Below are positions 12,160 to 20,451 of a stretch of DNA of 21,654 nt, piece by piece; the stretch's first letter is position 1; every line of letters starts with the position of its first letter. Origin of the DNA: JAGOPO01 sp035524755 (GTDB lineage Bacteria; Patescibacteriota; Minisyncoccia; 2-02-FULL-40-12; GWA2-44-9); assembly GCA_035524755.1 (NCBI GenBank), contig DATKOD010000026.1:1-21654 (forward strand), written 5' to 3'. The notes below the pieces were generated by a model, which saw nothing but the letters and a program-made list of their open reading frames with translations, did not search any database and had not been told where the DNA came from. The position numbers were made by a program, and so were the translations under genes.

Positions 12160-14793
12160 ATGCGGAAACTCGTCCTCATCGATTCCAACGCATTGGTGCA
12201 TCGGGCATTCCACGCACTACCGCCATTGACCGCGCCCGACGGTCGGATGACTAACGCGGTCTACGGATTCACCTCGGTGCTGCTGAAGATGCTCACCGAC
12301 CTCAAGCCCGAGTACATCGCGGCCACCTTCGATCTGCCCGGACCGACATTCCGGCACGAAGAGTACGAGGACTATAAGGCAACGCGGGTGAAGGCCCCTG
12401 ACGAGCTCTATGCGCAGATTCCGCTCGTCAAAGAGATGTTGACCGCCGTCGGGATCCCCATCTTCGAACAGGCGGGATTCGAAGCGGACGATGTCATCGG
12501 TACGATTGCGCAACAAGCGCGTGAGTTGCCAGACCTGCAAACCATCATCGTCACGGGCGATATGGACACGCTCCAACTGGTGCACGGCAAGAAAGTCGTC
12601 GTGTTCACGCTTCGGAAGGGGATGACCGATACGGTGACCTATGACGAGGCCGCGGTTCATGAACGATACGGGCTGTCGCCCGGGCAAATCGCCGATTTCA
12701 AGGGCCTCAAGGGGGATCCGTCCGACAATATCCCGGGGGTCAAGGGTATCGGAGAGAAGACCGCTGTCGCGCTCATTCAGAAGTTCGGCTCCATCGAAGC
12801 ACTCTATGAAGCGTTGGAACGTCCGAACTTCGTACACGGCAAGGAATCGGGCGTCACCGAAAAGCTCCGCGCCAAGCTGCTCGAGGAGAAGGACAACGCA
12901 CTGTTCTCCAAGCGGCTCGCGACCATCATCCTGGATGTCCCGCTGGATTTCTCCCTGGAACGTACTGATTGGCGTACAAAACTGGATCTCGCCAAACTCG
13001 ATTATCTCTGCAAGGACCTCGGCTTCTATTCGCTCGCGAAACGTATTCCGGTCGTGTTGGGAGCCGCGGCGGCAGAATCCGCGGAACAGACCCTCGATCT
13101 GGATGGGACAACGGCACCACTGCCCGGTACGGCACCGATCCTCGTCACCGCCGACGGCCTGCCGCGCGCCGATAGTGCCGTTGTCAGTGCGGCCGTAGAG
13201 AACGGAACGATCAAAGATTTCACGCTCACCGCTGACGGCGAGACGGTTTACCGATTGGAGGATCCGACGCCCGGACATGTCGCACACGCGCTGACGCGGT
13301 ATCGGACCATCATCGCACACGGCTTGAAGCCTCTCGCCCGGTTGTTGCCTGAACCGGAAACGCTCACCTCACACGTCATCATCGACAGCGAGATCGGTGC
13401 GTGGCTCATTGCTCCGGATCAACGCGAGTACGACCTGGAACGGGTCTACTACGAATTCACCGGTCAAGCCCTTGAGAACACGCCCTCGGCGTTGCCGGTA
13501 GCGGTGTGGCGGCTCCGGCCTCTTATCGAAGAGAAGTTACGGAAACTGAACATTCTGCACATTTTCACGGACATCGAAATGCCGGTACTGCCGGTGCTGG
13601 CGGACATGGAACGGCGGGGAATCCGAGTCGATACAAGAACGATCGATGACATGCTCGATGTGGCTACCCGCGAAGTTAAAGAGCTTGAGGGGAAAATATG
13701 GAAACTCGCAGGTACCGAGTTCAATCTCAACTCTCCGTCGCAGCTCGGTGATATCCTGTTCACGCAGCTCGGTTTGCGCGGTAAGGTTCGCCGTACCGGC
13801 GGAGGCGCTCCCTCAACCGCTGCAGCTGAACTCGAAAAACTTCGCGATGAACATCCGATCATCGACCTTATCCTACAATACCGCGAATTGACGAAAATGA
13901 TGTCGACCTACATAGAACCGTTCCCGACGCTGGTCGGAGCCGACGGTCGCGTCCATACGACGTATCGCCAGACCGGCACCGCCACCGGACGGCTTTCGTC
14001 ATCAGATCCCAATCTGCAGAATATCCCGACAAGGACCGAGATCGGGCAACGGTTCCGCGCATCGTTCGTTGCAGACCACGGATGGAAGCTTCTGTCGCTG
14101 GATTACAGTCAGCTCGAACTCCGTCTTGTGGCGCATATGGCAAAAGACCGCTCCATGATCGAGGCATTCCGGGCAGGGGAGGATATCCACACGCGCACCG
14201 CTTCGGAAGTCTTCGGGCTCGCGCCGGCACAGGTCACCAAAGACATGCGTCGCCAGGCGAAGGTGCTGAACTTCGGGATTATCTACGGCATGGGAGCGCT
14301 CGGGTTCGCCCGTGCCGCGGGTATCGGACGCGATGATGCGAAACGGTTCATCGATGAATATTTCCTGCGATTCTCGGGCGTATCACGGTACATCGAGCGC
14401 ACCAAACACGAAGCATATGAGCACGGATACGTCACCACCCTCCTGGGACGGCGCCGGCCGATCCCGGATATCACGAGCCGCATCCCGCAGCTTGCCGCTT
14501 CTGCCGAGCGCATGGCCGTCAATCATCCGATCCAAGGAACCGGTGCAGACTTGGTAAAAATGGCGATGGTCGTCCTCTACCGGCATATCCGCGAATCCGG
14601 ACTCACCGACCGCGTGCGGATGTTGCTGCAGGTCCATGATGAAATCGTCCTTGAAGTCCGCGCCGATGCGCTCGAGGAGATCGCGGCGGCGGCACGACAC
14701 ATCATGGAATCCGTCTATGCTCTCGATGTGCCGCTGGTCGCTGACGCGAAATACGGTGATAATTGGACCGAGATGACGCCATTGAGCCGATGA
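12160..14793 (+). CDS. polA: DNA polymerase I, proofreading site apparently lost
   Basis: An 877-residue family A polymerase for gap filling and primer removal. The 5'-3' nuclease domain (about 1-290) keeps D8 (LIDSNALVHRAFH), E108-D111 (EADD), TGDMD (132-136) and the GLKGDPSDNIPGVKGIGEKTA helix-hairpin-helix. The polymerase domain keeps motif A with D648 (DYSQLELR), motif B RRQAKVLNFGIIYG (R697, K701, Y709) and motif C QVHDE (824-828, D827). The middle region (about 300-470) lacks the DxE and later acidic motifs of the 3'-5' exonuclease, so proofreading is probably absent, as in Taq and B. subtilis enzymes. Its ATGA stop overlaps the next gene by 4 bp. Confidence 0.97.
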   Translation: MRKLVLIDSNALVHRAFHALPPLTAPDGRMTNAVYGFTSVLLKMLTDLKPEYIAATFDLPGPTFRHEEYEDYKATRVKAPDELYAQIPLVKEMLTAVGIPIFEQAGFEADDVIGTIAQQARELPDLQTIIVTGDMDTLQLVHGKKVVVFTLRKGMTDTVTYDEAAVHERYGLSPGQIADFKGLKGDPSDNIPGVKGIGEKTAVALIQKFGSIEALYEALERPNFVHGKESGVTEKLRAKLLEEKDNALFSKRLATIILDVPLDFSLERTDWRTKLDLAKLDYLCKDLGFYSLAKRIPVVLGAAAAESAEQTLDLDGTTAPLPGTAPILVTADGLPRADSAVVSAAVENGTIKDFTLTADGETVYRLEDPTPGHVAHALTRYRTIIAHGLKPLARLLPEPETLTSHVIIDSEIGAWLIAPDQREYDLERVYYEFTGQALENTPSALPVAVWRLRPLIEEKLRKLNILHIFTDIEMPVLPVLADMERRGIRVDTRTIDDMLDVATREVKELEGKIWKLAGTEFNLNSPSQLGDILFTQLGLRGKVRRTGGGAPSTAAAELEKLRDEHPIIDLILQYRELTKMMSTYIEPFPTLVGADGRVHTTYRQTGTATGRLSSSDPNLQNIPTRTEIGQRFRASFVADHGWKLLSLDYSQLELRLVAHMAKDRSMIEAFRAGEDIHTRTASEVFGLAPAQVTKDMRRQAKVLNFGIIYGMGALGFARAAGIGRDDAKRFIDEYFLRFSGVSRYIERTKHEAYEHGYVTTLLGRRRPIPDITSRIPQLAASAERMAVNHPIQGTGADLVKMAMVVLYRHIRESGLTDRVRMLLQVHDEIVLEVRADALEEIAAAARHIMESVYALDVPLVADAKYGDNWTEMTPLSR

Positions 14794-15809
14794 AATTCAG
14801 ATTCAAAACGCTCGACGCGATGACGGCGACCGCCCTGGCGGTCGCGGCGGCCGTCGGCATCATCTTTTTCGTCTGGCTCCTCCGGAAACCGACCATCATC
14901 GTCACGAATCCATCCGGCAAAAACATCGCATCCGCAACCAGTCCCATTACAGGACTCCCGTGTGCAGATGCGACCAAGCGGCCGATCGCAGTCATGCTCT
15001 CGTCGGATGCGGTGGCACGGCCGCTTTCGGGTCTCGCCGCCGCGGACATGGTCTTCGAGATGCCGGTCACACCGAACGGCATAACCCGCCTGATGGCGGT
15101 ATTTCAATGCACCGATCCGAAAGAAGTCGGTTCTATCCGTTCAGCCCGTGGCCCGTTCATCCCGCTCGTTCAAGGGCTCAATGCCATTTATGCGCATTGG
15201 GGTGGCGAACGTGACGCCCTGGCGCAGTTGAACGCGCACATCGTCGATAACGTCGATGCGCTTCTGTACGAGGGCAGCACGTACTACCGCAAGGCGGGCA
15301 TCCCGAAACCGCACAACGGATTCACGACGTTGCAACTGGTCCGCGAACGGGCTGACGATCTCGGGTATTCAGCTTCGTCATCGCTGGCCCCGTATCCGCA
15401 TGCGAAGGCGAACCCGAACAGCAATCTCGGTTCGTTGGTCACTGAGGCCGGAGTCCAGTGGCCACAAAGGATGGACGTATCGTTCCACTACGATGCTGCT
15501 TCTGATACGTACCTGCGGTGGCGGGGCGGCACGCCAGAGATGGATGCGACGACGAATACACAGGTGTCAGCGTCGGTCGTCATCATCGTGCAAACCGATG
15601 CGAAATTCCTTTATGACCAATACATATCAGTCAGGGTCACCGGCACAGGGACGGCCACGATATATCAGGACGGAAAGCGTATTGATGCAACATGGAGAAA
15701 GGACGCGCCAACGTCTATGTTGACGTTCGTGGATGAACAAGGGAATCAAATCCCGTTCACCCCGGGAAAGATCTGGGTATTGATCGATGCTCCGTTGCCG
15801 CAACCATGA
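14790..15809 (+). CDS. DUF3048 (YerB-like) membrane-anchored protein
   Basis: A 339-residue protein with one N-terminal membrane segment (about 10-33, TATALAVAAAVGIIFFVWLL) and an extracytoplasmic DUF3048 domain pair. Characteristic parts are PITGLPCADATKRPIAVMLS, DMVFEMPVTPNGITRLMAVFQC, EVGSIRSARGPFIPLVQGLNAIYAHWGG and LYEGSTYYRKAGIPKPHNGF. The founding member, YerB of B. subtilis, is a lipoprotein; this one has no lipobox and looks uncleaved. Function is unknown, with an envelope role inferred. The ATG at 14790 overlaps the polA stop; an in-frame TTG at 14763 inside polA is less likely. Its own stop overlaps holA as ATGA. Confidence 0.9.
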   Translation: MKFRFKTLDAMTATALAVAAAVGIIFFVWLLRKPTIIVTNPSGKNIASATSPITGLPCADATKRPIAVMLSSDAVARPLSGLAAADMVFEMPVTPNGITRLMAVFQCTDPKEVGSIRSARGPFIPLVQGLNAIYAHWGGERDALAQLNAHIVDNVDALLYEGSTYYRKAGIPKPHNGFTTLQLVRERADDLGYSASSSLAPYPHAKANPNSNLGSLVTEAGVQWPQRMDVSFHYDAASDTYLRWRGGTPEMDATTNTQVSASVVIIVQTDAKFLYDQYISVRVTGTGTATIYQDGKRIDATWRKDAPTSMLTFVDEQGNQIPFTPGKIWVLIDAPLPQP

Positions 15810-16717
15810 TCACATTTTTCTACGGAACAGACCCGTGGCGGTTGCGTCATGCCTTGCAGGCGTTTGCCGCGACGGCACACATCGACGGCACATCGGCCAC
15901 GGCCCATGAAGAGCTCGAGCGGCTCTTGAAATATCCGAGCTTCTTCGGGCAGGTGTCATCAGTCGCAGTCTCCGAACCATTCGCGATTCCCGGTCTGCTC
16001 GAACTCCTGAAGGAAAACGACGTATGTACCATGAAAGATGTGCACCTACTCCTGGTCCAACGAACCCAGCCGAAGGAATCCGCGGACCGGAAGAAGCTGT
16101 TAGCACACCTGACGCGCCTGGCGACGGCTTCGACCGAATTCCGCCAGTTAACGGGCGACGCGTTGAGTTCTTGGGTGCGTGAGCAGTGCGCTGAAATCGG
16201 CGGGACTATCGAACGGGGTGCAGTCGAGGAACTGATAATGCGTGTTGGCGATGATACGTGGGCGCTTGCGAGTGAACTGGAAAAACTTTGCGCGTTCACG
16301 GATGGTGTCATTACGCTTGCGGCAGTACGGATGCTGGTGCTCCGACCCCCACAACAGGACGACTGGGAACTCTCGAATGCGATCGCCGCCCGTAACAAAC
16401 GCGGCGCTCTCGCGGCGCTCTACCGGCGCATCTCCGCAGGGACCCCGGAACCGCTTCTCATCGGCAGCTTGGCGTCCGCGCTGCGGTCGCTCATGATGAT
16501 CCGGGAACTGCTCGATCGCGGCCTGGCCGCTCCGGCAATCGCCTCCATGACCGGCCTGCATCCATACGTCGTCTCCAAGACGCTTCGCGGTGCACGATTG
16601 TACGAACCGGCGGCACTCGCCGCCGCCCATCGAAGTCTCGCTTCCCTGGACCGCGCGACCAAAGAAGGGCGCGCTGATGGCACGGATGGCCTGTTCGGTA
16701 TCATCATGGCGCTCTGA
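15806..16717 (+). CDS. holA: DNA polymerase III delta subunit
   Basis: The 303-residue protein resembles HolA, the clamp-loader delta subunit that opens the sliding clamp. It begins MITFFYGTDPWRLRHALQAF, where family members have a short strand, G-x-D and a helix, and shows the usual three-part layout: a divergent AAA+-like N-terminal half without Walker motifs (delta does not hydrolyse ATP), a lid region with MRVGDDTWALASELEKLCAF (matching the family's conserved D-x-x-x-x-x-N/S-E-L-E-K-L), and a helical C-terminal collar (LRSLMMIRELLDRG...HPYVVSKTLRGAR). It is coupled by ATGA overlap to the DUF3048 gene, downstream of polA, so two replication proteins share this operon. Confidence 0.9.
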   Translation: MITFFYGTDPWRLRHALQAFAATAHIDGTSATAHEELERLLKYPSFFGQVSSVAVSEPFAIPGLLELLKENDVCTMKDVHLLLVQRTQPKESADRKKLLAHLTRLATASTEFRQLTGDALSSWVREQCAEIGGTIERGAVEELIMRVGDDTWALASELEKLCAFTDGVITLAAVRMLVLRPPQQDDWELSNAIAARNKRGALAALYRRISAGTPEPLLIGSLASALRSLMMIRELLDRGLAAPAIASMTGLHPYVVSKTLRGARLYEPAALAAAHRSLASLDRATKEGRADGTDGLFGIIMAL

Positions 16718-16718
16718 T

Positions 16719-18278
16719 ATGGCTGAAAGTACGTATGACTATCTGAAATACGGGAGAGCCGCCGATGCGTCAACTCCGCGCGACCGGTTCATATATAGAC
16801 TGCTGGAAATCCAGCCCGGCGTGTTCGCGTGGCTGACGCTGGCGGCGGTCGTCGCTGTCTCGTACTGGTCTCCGGCATTCGCCGCGGCATTTATCATTTG
16901 TTTCGATCTCTACTGGCTCGTCAAGACCGTGTATCTCTCATTCCATATGAACCACTCATTCCGCCTGATGCGGGCGAACCAACGGCGCGATTGGATGTCC
17001 GAACTCCGTGAACTTCCGCCAGCGGTCGGGGAGCTTGCCGGTCTCCGTCCCGATGACCTGGTCCACGTGCTCATCCTTCCGATGGCGACGGAGCCGTATG
17101 AAGTGGTCCGTGAAAGCTTCGCCGCGCTCCTTGGCACGTCGTGGCCACTGGAGCGTCTTATCGTCGTCCTGGGCATCGAGGCCAGAGTGGGGGAGTCGGG
17201 GCGTCAGGTGGCACAGCATATCAGGGACGAGTTCGGGGGACGATTCCTGCGCTTTCTGGTCACCGAACATCCGGATGACATCGCCGGAGAAATACGTGGG
17301 AAAGGCTCCAATGAAACATGGGCCGGCAAGCGTGCGCTCCAGGCGGTCAATGAACTCGGTATTCCGCACCGGAACATCATCGTCTCGGTCTTCGACGTGG
17401 ATACCGTCGCTCCGAAAGATTTCTTCGCCTGTCTCGCATACAACTACTTGACCGCAGAACATCCGTTGCGTTCCTCGTACCAGCCGATACCGATTTTCAG
17501 TAATAACATATGGCATGCCCCTGCGTTCGCCCGTGTGTTCGCGTTCGCGACGACGTTCTGGCAGATGATCCAACAGTCACGACCCGAACAATTGGTCACG
17601 TTCTCCAGCCAGTCCATCGGTCTGACCGCGCTCATCGACATCGGTTTCTGGCAGGTCAACGTCGTCTCGGAAGATTCACAGATATTCTGGAAGTGCCTGC
17701 TCCGGTACGACGGCGACTGGCGGACGGTTCCGATGTACTATCCCGTGTATATGGATGCGAACGTCGCTCCGTCGTTCTGGGGAACCGTACGCAATCAGTA
17801 CAAACAGATACGCCGCTGGCACTACGGCGTCGAGAACAATGCGTATTTCCTGTTCGGGTTCATCAAGAACATGCGCATCTCCCTGCGGGTGAAGATCCAT
17901 CAGGCGTTCACGATGATTGAGAAAGCGCACTCGAGCTCAACGAACGCACTCATCATCTTCCTTTTGGGATGGCTTCCGGTGACCATCGGACGTGGTCACT
18001 TCGGCCAAACAGTGCTCTCCTACAGCCTGCCACGTATCACCGAGACCATCATGCTCCTGGCGATGGTCGGACTCATCACGTCAGCGTTCATCTCCATCCT
18101 TCTGTTGCCGCCCCGTCCGACGAATTTTGGACCGTTCCGCTATGTATGGATGGTGCTTCAGTGGGTCCTGTTCCCGATCAATTTCATTCTGTTTGGCGCA
18201 ATTCCTGCGCTGGACGCCCAAACCCGACTCATGCTCGGCAAATACATGGGCTTCTGGGTCACTCCGAAGCAGCGCTGA
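16719..18278 (+). CDS. Membrane glycosyltransferase, GT2-like
   Basis: A 519-residue multi-pass protein. Two membrane segments lie near the N-terminus (about 33-70, FAWLTLAAVVAVSYWSPAFAAAFIICFDLYWLV), followed by a cytoplasmic GT-A domain and about four C-terminal membrane segments (from about 405). Expected GT2 residues are present: FDVDT (225-229, D226 and D228 as metal-binding DxD), EDSQ (318-321, general base region) and QIRRW (363-367, the Q-x-x-RW motif of processive enzymes such as cellulose synthase). It could make a surface polysaccharide or glycolipid; substrate unknown. The ATG at 16719 is 1 bp after the holA stop; the frame is open back into holA, but that part is holA read in another frame. 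Confidence 0.88.
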   Translation: MAESTYDYLKYGRAADASTPRDRFIYRLLEIQPGVFAWLTLAAVVAVSYWSPAFAAAFIICFDLYWLVKTVYLSFHMNHSFRLMRANQRRDWMSELRELPPAVGELAGLRPDDLVHVLILPMATEPYEVVRESFAALLGTSWPLERLIVVLGIEARVGESGRQVAQHIRDEFGGRFLRFLVTEHPDDIAGEIRGKGSNETWAGKRALQAVNELGIPHRNIIVSVFDVDTVAPKDFFACLAYNYLTAEHPLRSSYQPIPIFSNNIWHAPAFARVFAFATTFWQMIQQSRPEQLVTFSSQSIGLTALIDIGFWQVNVVSEDSQIFWKCLLRYDGDWRTVPMYYPVYMDANVAPSFWGTVRNQYKQIRRWHYGVENNAYFLFGFIKNMRISLRVKIHQAFTMIEKAHSSSTNALIIFLLGWLPVTIGRGHFGQTVLSYSLPRITETIMLLAMVGLITSAFISILLLPPRPTNFGPFRYVWMVLQWVLFPINFILFGAIPALDAQTRLMLGKYMGFWVTPKQR

Positions 18279-18281
18279 AAA

Positions 18282-20429
18282 TCACTCCGCGTGGACGAAC
18301 GTCCGCGCCTGCTCGAGCTGTTCACGCAACAGCGGTGTGCGTGACAGTGTCGGATCCGACTTCATGATGAGCCGTGCCGCAAGGCGCGCCTTTTTGATCA
18401 GCTCCACATCGGCGAGCGCCGCCATGGTGAGATCGGGCATGCCGGATTGTTTCAGCCCGAAAAATTCTCCGGGACCACGCAATTTCATGTCCGCTTCCGC
18501 CAATTTGAATCCATCGTCGGTACCGACCAGTGCACGGAGGCGTGCTGATGCGGTGCCGTCCTCGGTCGGTGCGAGATAACAGACGGATCGGTGCTCGGCA
18601 CGTCCGACCCGGCCTCGGAACTGGTGCAATTGCGCCAGGCCGAACCGCTCGGCCCCCTCAATGAGCATCACTGTCGCGTTGGGAACGTCGACACCGACCT
18701 CGATGACCGACGTTGAAACGAGGATATCGAACCATCCCTGTTTGAACTCGCGCATGACGCGCTCCTTCTGGTCCGCTTTCATCCGTCCATGGAGCATCGC
18801 GATCTTCAAATCAGGGAAAACATCCGAAGACAGCCGCTTGTGTTCATCCTCAACGGCCTTCGCCTGTGCCCAAAGAGGGTTGAAGCGGCGCTGACGGCCG
18901 GTGCCCGTGTCGGCCGGAGCCATAGTCTCGATGACCGGACAGATGACGAACGCTTGCCTCCCCAGGCGGATTTGCTCTCGAATTTCACCGTACATCTCAT
19001 TGCGTTTCGACGCATCGATGATCTTCGTTTCGATCGGCTGACGGCCGGCTGGTTTCTCACGCAAAATGGAAATATCCAAATCCCCGAAAATGGTGAGTGC
19101 GAGCGTGCGGGGGATAGGCGTTGCTGTCATCGAGAGAAGATGGGGTACCGTGCCTTTGGTATTTCTTCTGGATACAACGAGTGCTGCGCGCTGTTGGATG
19201 CCGAATCGGTGCTGTTCATCGATAACCACCAATGCCAGCCGCGGCAATGAGACATCGTCCTGGAGAAGCGCGTGCGTCCCGATAATCAGCGCCGCAGATC
19301 CGGAACGGATGGCGTGTTTTACCTGCGTCTTGGTGACCGTAACCCCATCCAACGCCGCTTCGGTGCCCGTCAACAATGCCAGCCTGACACCGGGGGATTT
19401 CTTCAGTAACCCAAGCGCCACGGCGGCGTGCTGTCGGGCCAGGACCTCGGTCGGTGCCAAAATTACCGTCTGCCAGCCCTGCCGCGCGGCGTGGAGTCCC
19501 GCCAGAAGAGCGACGACCGTCTTGCCGGAACCGACATCTCCCTCCATGAGGCGATTCATCGGGAATGGGCGCTCCATGTCACGAAGAATCTCCAGGGCGG
19601 CGATACGCTGGTCGCGCGTCAGCTTGAACGGAAGACCTGCAACCAGCGAGCGCATATACGCGGTATCCATTGTGACCGCAGGTGAGCGCTGAAGGTTCAA
19701 GAGCCGGCGTTCGGTCAATGCTTTCAGCTGAAGAACAAGAAGATCATCGAACGCGAGACGTGACCGTGCCGCAGGAACATCTTCTACGGAATCAGGGTAG
19801 TGGATCGTACGCACCGCTTCGGCGAGGTCGATGAGCCCGAACCGGCGCCGTACGGTCACGGGCAGAGGATCGCGGATGTTCAGCGTCTCCAGGACCGGCT
19901 TCACCAGATACCGGAGAAATTTCGATGTCACTCCTTCGGTTTCGGGATAGACAGGCACAAGTCGGCCGGTGTGCTTCAGCTCATCACTGACCGGCGCGAC
20001 GTCTCCTGTGTATTTCTCGTATGCGGGGCCCGAGAGATAAAGGCCCCGCTTGTCCAGAACCGCCTTGCCCGCAAGCGATACTTTCGTGCCTTCGGGCAGT
20101 GTTTCTTCCAGATATGGCTGATTGAACCACACCGCACGGATCCCTCCGGTGCCATCACGGATGACGGCCGTCGTGATCGTAAGACGCCGCGGCCAGATGT
20201 TGCGCGTGGAAATCGTCACGATCTCTCCGTGAACGCTCTGCTTTTCTCCCGCGACGATGTTCGCGATAGGTACGTTCTGGCTGTAATCCTCGTACCGACT
20301 GGGAAGATGCCAGAGAAGATGCCGGACGGTGCGAATGCCGAGCTTCGCGAGCCGCGCGGCAGAACGGGCTCCGATAGAGCGCAGTGAGGTGACCGGAGCT
20401 GCAAGACCGGACGCGACGGGTGCATTCAT
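18282..20429 (-). CDS. recG: ATP-dependent DNA helicase RecG
   Basis: The 715-residue protein is a full-length RecG, the double-strand DNA translocase that regresses stalled forks and migrates branched DNA. A wedge/OB domain (about 1-220, with RTVRHLLWHLPSRYEDYS) precedes superfamily 2 motifs: Walker A GDVGSGKT (297-304), APTEVLARQH, DEQH (404-407), TATPIPRTLAL, STSVIEVGVDVPNAT and the QFRGRVGRAEH motif VI. The C-terminus has the RecG DGFKLAEADMKLRGPGEFFG segment. AAGGGG (20442-20437) lies 7 nt before ATG 20429, selecting it over upstream ATGs that fall within the preceding gene. It follows that gene by 22 bp and converges on the glycosyltransferase with only 3 bp between stop codons. Confidence 0.97.
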   Translation of the reverse strand: MNAPVASGLAAPVTSLRSIGARSAARLAKLGIRTVRHLLWHLPSRYEDYSQNVPIANIVAGEKQSVHGEIVTISTRNIWPRRLTITTAVIRDGTGGIRAVWFNQPYLEETLPEGTKVSLAGKAVLDKRGLYLSGPAYEKYTGDVAPVSDELKHTGRLVPVYPETEGVTSKFLRYLVKPVLETLNIRDPLPVTVRRRFGLIDLAEAVRTIHYPDSVEDVPAARSRLAFDDLLVLQLKALTERRLLNLQRSPAVTMDTAYMRSLVAGLPFKLTRDQRIAALEILRDMERPFPMNRLMEGDVGSGKTVVALLAGLHAARQGWQTVILAPTEVLARQHAAVALGLLKKSPGVRLALLTGTEAALDGVTVTKTQVKHAIRSGSAALIIGTHALLQDDVSLPRLALVVIDEQHRFGIQQRAALVVSRRNTKGTVPHLLSMTATPIPRTLALTIFGDLDISILREKPAGRQPIETKIIDASKRNEMYGEIREQIRLGRQAFVICPVIETMAPADTGTGRQRRFNPLWAQAKAVEDEHKRLSSDVFPDLKIAMLHGRMKADQKERVMREFKQGWFDILVSTSVIEVGVDVPNATVMLIEGAERFGLAQLHQFRGRVGRAEHRSVCYLAPTEDGTASARLRALVGTDDGFKLAEADMKLRGPGEFFGLKQSGMPDLTMAALADVELIKKARLAARLIMKSDPTLSRTPLLREQLEQARTFVHAE

Positions 20430-20451
20430 GCCTTCACCCCTTGTAACGGGT

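Noticed and set aside
12217..13320. 367-codon minus-strand frame opposite polA
   Set aside because: Lies opposite the conserved 5' nuclease domain; composition is that of an antisense shadow.
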